This document shows positions 1 through 4,955 of a DNA stretch of 10,293 nucleotides, in pieces. The stretch covers positions 1-10,293 of the forward strand of contig JAPPPC010000594.1 in the NCBI GenBank assembly GCA_028817685.1, read 5' to 3'. Made by a program: the position numbers and the translations under genes. Position 1 is the first letter of the stretch. Every line of letters starts with the position of its first letter. The stretch is from Rhodospirillaceae bacterium. GTDB taxonomy: Bacteria; Pseudomonadota; Alphaproteobacteria; UBA8366; GCA-2717185. The notes under the pieces are model-generated. The model saw only the letters and a list, made by a program, of their open reading frames with translations, did not search any database and was not told where the DNA came from.

Positions 1-1
1 C

Positions 2-214
2 ATCGAACACAGGGGCGGATATCATACGCTTCTTGCCGGGCTCGCGCAGATCGATGCGGTGGTGGGCCAATGGTTATTGGCGGGCGAACCCCTGGGGTCG
101 ATGGCTACTCGAAAGGGTGGCAAACCGATATTATATGTTGAGCTTCGCCGCAACGGGCAGCCGATTAATCCGCTGCCATGGATCACAGCAGAAAAACGAA
201 GGGTGCGTGGATGA
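2..214 (+). CDS. EnvC-like degenerate LytM/M23 peptidase, C-terminal fragment
   Basis: Only the last 70 codons are in the window; the 5' part lies off the left edge. The frame reads IEHRGGYHTLLAGL, then a GQWLLAGEPLGSM segment, and ends in LYVELRRNGQPINPLPW, the typical finish of the LytM (M23) fold in EnvC/murein hydrolase activators. In active M23 enzymes the strand after the GYHT-like segment carries HxH and the last strand carries a metal-site His. Here those places read AGL and LYVEL, so the metal site appears lost, as in E. coli EnvC, which activates periplasmic amidases rather than cutting peptidoglycan itself. The TGA stop overlaps the ctpA ATG (ATGA), which suggests translational coupling. 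An envC-ctpA pair is common in alphaproteobacteria. The family call is firm; the activator role is inferred from the degenerate site. Confidence 0.8.
   Translation: MEHRGGYHTLLAGLAQIDAVVGQWLLAGEPLGSMATRKGGKPILYVELRRNGQPINPLPWITAEKRRVRG
198..202 (+). promoter_or_regulatory. Ribosome binding site deciding the ctpA start
   Basis: GAAGG lies 8 bases before the ATG at 211. The in-frame ATG at 178 lies inside the envC-like reading frame and would put a charged stretch (HSRKTKGAW) before the signal peptide. The start at 211 gives a clean MRN plus hydrophobic core, so 211 is preferred. Confidence 0.6.
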
Positions 215-1521
215 GAAATTTCGTTAGCACGACGGCCGTGGCATTGGCGACTGTCGTATTCCTGAGCGTCGCGCCGGCATCCGCGGCTAAGACGGATAAA
301 TCCGAAATCTATCGATTGCTGGAGCTGTTCGGCGACGTTTTCGAGCGCGTCCGGGCCGATTACGTCGAGGAGACTTCGGAAGAGGAACTCGTTGAAGCGG
401 CGATCCAGGGCATGCTGCAGAGTCTCGACCCGCATTCCAGCTATCTGAACAAGAAGACGTTCAAGGATATGCGGGTCCAGACGAAAGGTGAGTTCGGCGG
501 GCTCGGCATTGAGGTCACCATGGAAGGTGGCTACGTCAAGGTTGTTTCGCCCATTGACGACACGCCGGCCTTCCGCGCCGGCATCGAGCCCGGCGATCTG
601 ATCACGCATCTTGACGGTAAGCCGGTTCAGGGGCTGACACTGAGCGAGGCGGTGGAGAAAATGCGCGGTAAGGTCGGCACGGACATCGTTCTCACGGTGC
701 GCCGCAAGGACGTCCAGCCGCTCACCATCACTATCACGCGGGACAAGATCCGTATCCGCTCGGTGCGCGCACGCGCAGAGGGCGATGTCGGCTACTTGCG
801 GATCACCAATTTCAGCGAGCAGACCAAGAGCGGTGTCGCCAAATCGATCACCAAGCTGCGCGAGGAAATCGGTGACGACATTCGAGGCTTCGTGCTCGAT
901 CTCCGCAACAATCCGGGCGGCCTCCTGGATCAGGCGGTGTCCGTATCGGATGCCTTTCTCGAACGCGGCGAGATCGTCTCGACTCGCGGTCGCGAGGCGG
1001 ACAACGCGCAACGCTTCCACGCCCGGCCGGGGGATCTGGCGTCCGGGTTGCCGGTCGTCGTGCTGATAAATGGCGGCTCCGCCTCTGCTTCGGAAATCGT
1101 TGCCGGGGCACTGCAGGACCACAAACGGGCGATCATTGTTGGCACCCGGAGCTTCGGTAAGGGGTCTGTTCAGACGATTATCCCGCTGGGCGCCAGCGGG
1201 GCGATGAAATTGACCACGCAGCGCTATTACACGCCGTCCGGCCGGTCGATCCAGGCAAAGGGTATCGACCCCGACATCGTGATCGAGCAATCCAAGGTCG
1301 AACCGCTGCGTAGCGGTCCGCGCCGGAAAGAATCGGATCTTCGGCGGTCTTTGAAAGGTGAAGAAGAAAAGGCCAAAGAGGAGGCGTCGGGAGAGGCGGG
1401 TGACGAAAAGAAGGAGGGTGAGGCGGAGAAGAAGCCAGAACGTCCCTTCGACTATCAGCTGGTTCGAGCGCTCGACCTGATCCGCGGCATTTCGCTCTAC
1501 CGCAGTCAGGCGGTCAATTAG
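211..1521 (+). CDS. ctpA: Carboxy-terminal processing protease CtpA, S41 family with PDZ domain
   Basis: This is a 436-residue secreted serine protease of the C-terminal processing (Prc/CtpA) family, which trims or degrades periplasmic proteins, including cell-wall enzymes. Residues 1-25 form a signal peptide ending in ASA. A PDZ domain starts near residue 96 (GGLGIEV) and runs to about 170 (IVLTVRR). The S41 catalytic domain follows. Ser292 in NGGSASASE and Lys317 in RSFGKGSVQ form the Ser/Lys dyad, with Gln321 four residues after Lys; the 25-residue Ser-Lys spacing matches the family. All key residues are intact. Residues about 371-410 are a highly charged Glu/Lys/Arg tail insert, probably disordered, before a final conserved-looking YQLVRALDLIRG helix. 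The start overlaps the envC-like stop, and the deacetylase gene follows after 89 bp, so co-transcription is likely. A functional link to the neighbouring EnvC-like protein in peptidoglycan remodelling is inference. Confidence 0.93.
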   Translation: MRNFVSTTAVALATVVFLSVAPASAAKTDKSEIYRLLELFGDVFERVRADYVEETSEEELVEAAIQGMLQSLDPHSSYLNKKTFKDMRVQTKGEFGGLGIEVTMEGGYVKVVSPIDDTPAFRAGIEPGDLITHLDGKPVQGLTLSEAVEKMRGKVGTDIVLTVRRKDVQPLTITITRDKIRIRSVRARAEGDVGYLRITNFSEQTKSGVAKSITKLREEIGDDIRGFVLDLRNNPGGLLDQAVSVSDAFLERGEIVSTRGREADNAQRFHARPGDLASGLPVVVLINGGSASASEIVAGALQDHKRAIIVGTRSFGKGSVQTIIPLGASGAMKLTTQRYYTPSGRSIQAKGIDPDIVIEQSKVEPLRSGPRRKESDLRRSLKGEEEKAKEEASGEAGDEKKEGEAEKKPERPFDYQLVRALDLIRGISLYRSQAVN

Positions 1522-1535
1522 AGGGGCACGATACC

Positions 1536-1610
1536 CTGGTCAGCCTTTCTCTCAAGCTACCGTCGATCCCCGGGCTTCCCAAACTGCCGTGGAAGCGCGG
1601 GGATGATGGT
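1536..1610 (+). other. Possible 25-codon N-terminal extension of the deacetylase gene (CTG start)
   Basis: The frame of the following gene is open upstream of its ATG at 1611, back through this gap into ctpA. It reads LVSLSLKLPSIPGLPKLPW and then KRGDDG before MAEEE. The repeated L-P pattern and basic end look like protein, and I recall similar LPKLP-type N-termini in this family, but I cannot check that here. There is no ATG, GTG or TTG in this frame. A CTG at 1536 sits 9 bases after AGAGGGG (1520-1526). The ATG at 1611 also has GGGGA (1599-1603) at 7 bases, so the shorter form remains the default. Confidence 0.3.
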
Positions 1611-2735
1611 ATGGCTGAAGAGGAATCCGGTTTCGACGAGCCCGATCCGTTTGCCGAGCCGAACCCGCTGAAGGAGAACATGCCGCTTTACGCGCTGTAT
1701 GGCGCGACAGGTTTTACCGTGCTCCTGTTCTTGGGGACGTTCATTTGGCTGCAATTTCCGTCCGAGGCCATCGAAGCCGAATTGCGGGCGATGCGGCCCA
1801 ACCTCACCAAGAAGGTCCCATCGCTGCGGCGCAGTGCCCGCGGGGCAGCGGCCGAGAAAGCCGCAGCTACAGAGGGCGGGGACGACGAAAAGCTCCGCGT
1901 GCCGAGCGCGCCGAGGCGGAAGTCGGCTGTACTGCATCCACACCCTGACCCGAAACTGGTGGAGCGCACCGATATCGGCATGCTGCCGATCGTCGGTGCG
2001 GACGGCCGCCGGCCCTGGCGTGTCTACTCGCGGCCCTTCAACGTGCTGGAAAAGCGGCCGAAGGTTGCGATCGTCGTCACCGGTTTGGGCGTATCCTTTA
2101 ACGCAACTGAATCGGTGGTCGGTATTTTGCCGGGTGAGGTGACTTTGGCTTTCGCCCCGTTCGCGCGGAAGCTCAAGGATTGGATCGATACCGCGCGCGG
2201 CGCCGGGCATGAGGTCCTGATCAACCTGCCGATGGAACCGCGTGGCTATCCGCGGGACGATCCGGGACCATTCGGTCTGCTGACAGCGCTCGACACCGAG
2301 CAAAACCGCCGTCGCTTGGATTGGGTATTGAGCCGGATGACCGGCTATGTCGGGGTGACGAACTATATGGGAGGCCGCTTTACGGCCAATCAGTCAGCCA
2401 TGCGGCCGGTTCTGCGCGAGATGGAACGCCGCGGTTTAATGTTCCTGGACAGTATGGAGACCGCGGCGAGCGCGGCACCGAAACTGGCACCGAAACTGCG
2501 GCTGCCCTTCGCCATGAACGACAAGGTTATCGACCGGGTTGTGAGCCGAACCGCCATCGATGCCGCACTGGCGGAAATCGAGCGAATCGCCAAGGCGCGC
2601 GGTAGCGCAGTCGCCCTCGCGCATCCCTATCCGGCGACGGTGCGCCGGCTGCAGCGCTGGGTCGGGGGCCTCGACGAAAAGGGGCTCGTGCTCGCGCCGA
2701 TCACGGCGGTCGTCGCCAAACAGAAACCCCGCTAG
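1611..2735 (+). CDS. Divergent polysaccharide deacetylase family protein (YibQ/DUF610 type)
   Basis: A 374-residue protein with an acidic cytoplasmic N-terminus, one membrane segment at about residues 27-47 (LYALYGATGFTVLLFLGTFI), a low-complexity Ala/Arg/Glu linker, and a periplasmic domain from about residue 150 to the end. The domain has family hallmarks: IVVTGLG (154-160), EVLINLPMEP, GVTNYMGGRFT (248-258) and ALAHPYP (335-341). In classical members of this superfamily the first motif carries Asp residues (IDDLG) and the third a metal-site His (NNHMG). Here they are Thr-Gly and Tyr252; only His338 in AHPYP remains. Deacetylase activity therefore seems doubtful, and a structural or regulatory envelope role is possible. 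It lies between ctpA and rppH, a usual arrangement in alphaproteobacteria. A 12-bp perfect tandem repeat lies at 2475-2498. The start could lie upstream (see 1536-1610). Confidence 0.85.
   Translation: MAEEESGFDEPDPFAEPNPLKENMPLYALYGATGFTVLLFLGTFIWLQFPSEAIEAELRAMRPNLTKKVPSLRRSARGAAAEKAAATEGGDDEKLRVPSAPRRKSAVLHPHPDPKLVERTDIGMLPIVGADGRRPWRVYSRPFNVLEKRPKVAIVVTGLGVSFNATESVVGILPGEVTLAFAPFARKLKDWIDTARGAGHEVLINLPMEPRGYPRDDPGPFGLLTALDTEQNRRRLDWVLSRMTGYVGVTNYMGGRFTANQSAMRPVLREMERRGLMFLDSMETAASAAPKLAPKLRLPFAMNDKVIDRVVSRTAIDAALAEIERIAKARGSAVALAHPYPATVRRLQRWVGGLDEKGLVLAPITAVVAKQKPR
2475..2498 (+). repeat. Perfect 12-bp tandem duplication inside the deacetylase gene
   Basis: GCACCGAAACTG occurs twice back to back, encoding APKL-APKL in the loop after the LDSMETAAS segment. 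The repeat keeps the frame. The identity holds at third positions too, so it looks like recent slippage or conversion rather than amino-acid convergence. Confidence 0.85.
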
Positions 2736-2741
2736 GCCGCT

Positions 2742-3233
2742 GTGACAGAGGATTCGCGGCCTTACCGTCCCTGCGTCGGTGTCATGCTGTTGAACTTGCG
2801 CGGGCACGTGTGCGTCGGCAATCGGATCGACATGGCAGGCGAGAATTGGCAGATGCCGCAAGGCGGCATCGACGATGGCGAAACCCCGCGGGATGCGGCG
2901 TTACGCGAACTGGAAGAAGAGGCCGGCACGCGTAAGGCGGAGATCATCGCCGAGAGCCGGGAATGGTTCTCGTATGATTTGCCCGAGACCGTCTCGCGGC
3001 AATTGTGGGGCGGTCGGTTCCGCGGTCAGACGCAGCGCTGGTTTGCCATGCGGTTTTCCGGCGAGGACGATGACATCCAATTGAACCGCCACAAGGCGGA
3101 GTTCAGCGCCTGGCGCTGGGTTCCGATGGGCGAGCTTGAAGGCCTCATCGCTCCGATGAAGCGTGCGGTTTACGTCCGGGTAATCCGAGAATTCGCTCAT
3201 CTGGGTGAGGCGGCAGACGGTGAAGCGGGCTAG
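2742..3233 (+). CDS. rppH: RNA 5'-pyrophosphohydrolase RppH (Nudix)
   Basis: A 163-residue cytoplasmic Nudix hydrolase. RppH removes pyrophosphate from the 5' triphosphate end of mRNA, which lets RNase E-type decay begin. The N-terminus YRPCVGVMLLN is characteristic of RppH. WQMPQGGID leads into the Nudix box: Gly41, Glu47, then RELEEEAG (55-62) with the metal-binding Glu59/Glu60. WFSYDLP, the RGQTQRWFAMRF segment and the EFSAWRWV segment are further RppH hallmarks. The start is a GTG at 2742, six bases after the upstream stop, with no clear Shine-Dalgarno, so translational coupling to the deacetylase gene is likely. The next in-frame ATG (in GVML) falls inside the first beta strand and would truncate the fold. 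It is probably the last gene of this cluster. Confidence 0.93.
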   Translation: MTEDSRPYRPCVGVMLLNLRGHVCVGNRIDMAGENWQMPQGGIDDGETPRDAALRELEEEAGTRKAEIIAESREWFSYDLPETVSRQLWGGRFRGQTQRWFAMRFSGEDDDIQLNRHKAEFSAWRWVPMGELEGLIAPMKRAVYVRVIREFAHLGEAADGEAG

Positions 3234-3449
3234 TTTCGCGAGGAAGTTGGGGCCGCGTTGCGTCAAATATAGTTAACATAAATTTACCATTATTTGACGT
3301 AAAATCAATTCTCTAGTAAGTTTTTGCATAATACTTAGAGTATTTGCGGACACGTGAAGGTTAATTTTTGCTGACGCTAATGCGTTAAACTTTTGTTTCT
3401 TAAAGGTATTAGCGGATTCGCTGTCAGCGTGCAGGTTGCGGAAACGTCG
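3234..3449. promoter_or_regulatory. AT-rich intergenic region with promoter-like elements
   Basis: This 216-bp gap is strikingly AT-rich from about 3260 to 3420, unlike the GC-rich genes on both sides. It contains a dyad with a CtrA-like box (3261-3299). TTGACG at 3294-3299 matches the -35 consensus in 5 of 6 bases but has only a poor -10 (TAAGTT) 17 bases on. CATAAT at 3327-3332 resembles a -10, and AATACT-TAG-AGTATT (3330-3344) is a small hairpin. Which of these is the real promoter of the downstream gene cannot be decided by eye. No GC-rich terminator for rppH is visible. Confidence 0.5.
3261..3299. promoter_or_regulatory. Inverted repeat flanking a CtrA-like box, candidate operator
   Basis: Perfect 9-bp arms CGTCAAATA (3261-3269) and TATTTGACG (3291-3299) are separated by 21 bases. 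Centred between them is TTAA (3273-3276), seven bases, then TTACC (3284-3288). The alphaproteobacterial cell-cycle regulator CtrA binds TTAA-N7-TTAAC, so this is a match with one mismatch. The arms are centred 30 bp apart, close to three helical turns. The right arm contains a -35-like TTGACG. That this is a protein-binding site is inference. Confidence 0.4.
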
Positions 3450-4082
3450 ATGTTGCTGTTGCAGGTCAATACGGCATTTCAGTTCACCGGCGGCGCGGGC
3501 GCCGCCGAAGCGCTGACGCGCAGTACCGCGATCCCCAGCGGGGCCGGGTCGCTGCAGGATCCGCAACGCCCGAACGTGGCGCCTGGCAACGCGGTGCAGC
3601 CGGGGCCGCCCGTGAATCGGCTCGATTTCCGCACCCAGAATCAGGCCCAATCTTCCGTCGAAGACGATGAGGCGGACGGCGAGGGCGTGGCGACGGAAGG
3701 GGCTGAGATTCAAAGCACCCAGCGCACCAACGAAAATGGCGAGCCGGTCAATCAGGAGGGACTGACTGAGGCGGAGCAGCGTGAAGTCGAACGGTTGAAG
3801 GCCCGCGATCGCGAGGTCCGCGCGCATGAGCGTGCGCACGCGACCGTTGGCGGCGGTATCGCCGGCCAGCCGCGCTACACCTTCACGACCGGACCGGATG
3901 GGCGCCAATATGCGGTCGGGGGCGAGGTTTCGATCGATACCAGCCCTGTGCCCGGCAATCCCGAAGCGACAATCCGTAAGATGGAGCAGGTCAAACGGGC
4001 CGCCCTGGCGCCGACACAGCCCTCATCGCAGGATCGCCGGGTCGCGGCCGATGCCGAGGCGAAGATTCAAGCGGCGCGCTAA
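3450..4082 (+). CDS. SprA-related putative metalloprotease (HExxH), interrupted by an in-frame stop
   Basis: A 210-residue product whose C-terminal half matches the SprA-related family (the putative metalloprotease CJM1_0395 group). It shows an acidic linker, EVRAHERAHATVGGG with a HExxH zinc motif at residues 126-130 (His126, Glu127, His130), YTFTTGPDGRQYAVGGEVSID, SPVPGNPEATIRKMEQVKRAALAP and a Gln/Ala-rich helix. The N-terminal third is low-complexity Gly/Ala/Pro. No signal peptide or membrane segment is seen. The substrate is unknown; a protease role rests only on HExxH. The ATG at 3450 with a weak GGAA upstream (3440-3443) is the chosen start; a GTG at 3429 and a TTG at 3393 are in frame but less likely. 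The TAA at 4080 is followed by 79 more in-frame codons that continue the protein naturally, so this is probably a truncated reading of a gene that really ends at 4322. Confidence 0.75.
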   Translation: MLLLQVNTAFQFTGGAGAAEALTRSTAIPSGAGSLQDPQRPNVAPGNAVQPGPPVNRLDFRTQNQAQSSVEDDEADGEGVATEGAEIQSTQRTNENGEPVNQEGLTEAEQREVERLKARDREVRAHERAHATVGGGIAGQPRYTFTTGPDGRQYAVGGEVSIDTSPVPGNPEATIRKMEQVKRAALAPTQPSSQDRRVAADAEAKIQAAR

Positions 4083-4322
4083 GAAATTCAGGCGGAAAAG
4101 CGCGAAGAGCTGGCTGAGCAGACCGAAAAGCGCCGTGAGACCGAACAGGGCGAGGGCGACAGCATCGGACAGGCTGATCCGCTTTTCAATCCAGGGGAAC
4201 GGTTCGACCAGCCGGTTGGCGGTCTGGGACGGCCGCTTGGCACGGGCCTCGCCGGTAAGGGCGAATTGAACGTCGATTTGAACGTGTTCGAGGCCGGCGA
4301 ACTGTTCAATATGGTCGCCTAA
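4083..4322 (+). pseudogene. Severed C-terminal part of the SprA-related gene, same frame after TAA
   Basis: Directly after the TAA at 4080-4082 the same frame stays open for 79 codons to a TAA at 4320-4322. It reads EIQAEKREELAEQTEKRRE, an amphipathic charged helix that continues the preceding Asp/Glu/Ala-rich helix, then an acidic Gly linker, DPLFNPGERFDQP, and ends ELNVDLNVFEAGELFNMVA. Its composition is balanced and its third positions look coding, while the alternative frame over the same bases is an Arg/Ser-rich shadow. It has no plausible start codon or ribosome binding site of its own. A nonsense mutation (one base from CAA, GAA or AAA), a sequencing error or stop readthrough would explain it. 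TAA followed by G is not a typical readthrough context, so the first two are favoured. Confidence 0.65.
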
Positions 4323-4364
4323 ACCAACTTCCGATTGAAATGAAGAGTTAGACCCGAACGTGTT

Positions 4365-4392
4365 CAGAGGGAAGCGTTACCGGTTCCCTCTG
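4365..4392. terminator. Hairpin in the convergent gap, possible terminator of the SprA-related gene
   Basis: CAGAGGGAA (4365-4373) and TTCCCTCTG (4384-4392) form a perfect 9-bp stem with a 10-base loop, extendable outward through wobble pairs to about 4361-4396. A T-run (4412-4416) lies on the + strand, but about 20 bases past the stem, too far for a textbook Rho-independent terminator. It starts 43 bases after the 4322 stop, which fits a gene end there better than at 4082. Confidence 0.45.
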
Positions 4393-4443
4393 GATATGCG
4401 AATCTGATCTATTTTTAAGGCTTTAGAGCGGAGTCACGCGGTC

Positions 4444-4469
4444 GTTGGATCGCTCGACGCGATCCCAAC
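4444..4469. terminator. Hairpin just past atpC, possible atp operon 3' end structure
   Basis: GTTGGATCGC (4444-4453) pairs with GCGATCCCAAC (4459-4469), ten base pairs with one bulged C and a 5-base loop. It lies 30 bases past the atpC stop on the - strand. No T-run follows on that strand, so it may mark or protect the transcript end rather than terminate on its own. Confidence 0.4.
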
Positions 4470-4498
4470 CAACCCCGATCCGTTCAAGTCGATCTGCG

Positions 4499-4924
4499 CT
4501 AGTGGCCGCCGGCGTAGGGCGGGGAATCTATCGAATGCAGTTTCGCTTCCGCGACGGCGAGGGCCGCTTCCGCATGCGTCCGTTCCGCATTGTCCGAGGC
4601 CGCGCCGATATCGTCGCGCAGATTGCTGATTTCCTGCTCGACCTCGCTCCGGTCGATATCATCCACTGGCACCGCGCCTTCGGCCAGAATCGTGCACCGT
4701 TCTTTCGTGACCTCGGCGAAGCCGCCGGCAAGGAAGACTCGCATCGTCACCGAGCCACCCTCGAAGATGGCGAGGGTCCCCGGCCGAATGTTGGAGATCA
4801 CCGGTGCGTGGCCGGCCATGACGCCGAAGTCGCCCTCTTCGCCCGGCACGACGACCATCTCGACCGGCTCGGAAAGCAGCAGGCTTTCCGGCGAAACGAG
4901 TTCCAGTTCGAAGGTGTCGGCCAT
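4499..4924 (-). CDS. atpC: ATP synthase F1 subunit epsilon
   Basis: A 141-residue subunit of the central stalk, which with gamma transmits rotation to the catalytic head and can inhibit ATP hydrolysis. The N-terminal beta-sandwich is clear: FELELVSPESLLLSEPVEMV, VPGEEGDFGVMAGHAP and LAGGFAEVT. The C-terminal helical hairpin is Ala/Glu-rich (EISNLRDDIGAA to AVAEAKLHSI). AGGAG lies nine bases before the ATG. It is the last gene of the operon, 31 bp after atpD. Length and motifs are usual for alphaproteobacteria. Confidence 0.95.
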   Translation of the reverse strand: MADTFELELVSPESLLLSEPVEMVVVPGEEGDFGVMAGHAPVISNIRPGTLAIFEGGSVTMRVFLAGGFAEVTKERCTILAEGAVPVDDIDRSEVEQEISNLRDDIGAASDNAERTHAEAALAVAEAKLHSIDSPPYAGGH

Positions 4925-4955
4925 GGCCTAATGCTCCTGCAAGAGTGGGCCGGCC

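Noticed and set aside
178..210. Longer ctpA start at ATG 178
   Set aside because: It lies inside the envC-like coding end and would spoil the signal peptide; ATG 211 has a better placed GAAGG.
22..1290. A 422-codon open frame on the - strand opposite ctpA
   Set aside because: It is antisense to a clear S41 protease with all motifs; the translation is Arg/Asp-rich with no recognisable family, as expected from GC-rich codon shadowing.
3261..3299. The dyad after rppH read as a Rho-independent terminator
   Set aside because: The stem is AT-rich with a 21-base loop and no T-run follows, so an operator is the better guess.
3393..3449. Longer start (TTG 3393 or GTG 3429) for the SprA-related gene
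   Set aside because: Neither has a well placed ribosome site, and the stretch includes part of the AT-rich control region; ATG 3450 is preferred, though not proven.
3826..4269. Alternative frame across the TAA of the SprA-related gene, which might suggest a frameshift rather than a stop
   Set aside because: The alternative frame is Arg/Ser-rich without family motifs, whereas the original frame stays sensible on both sides of the TAA, so a nonsense change is the simpler reading.
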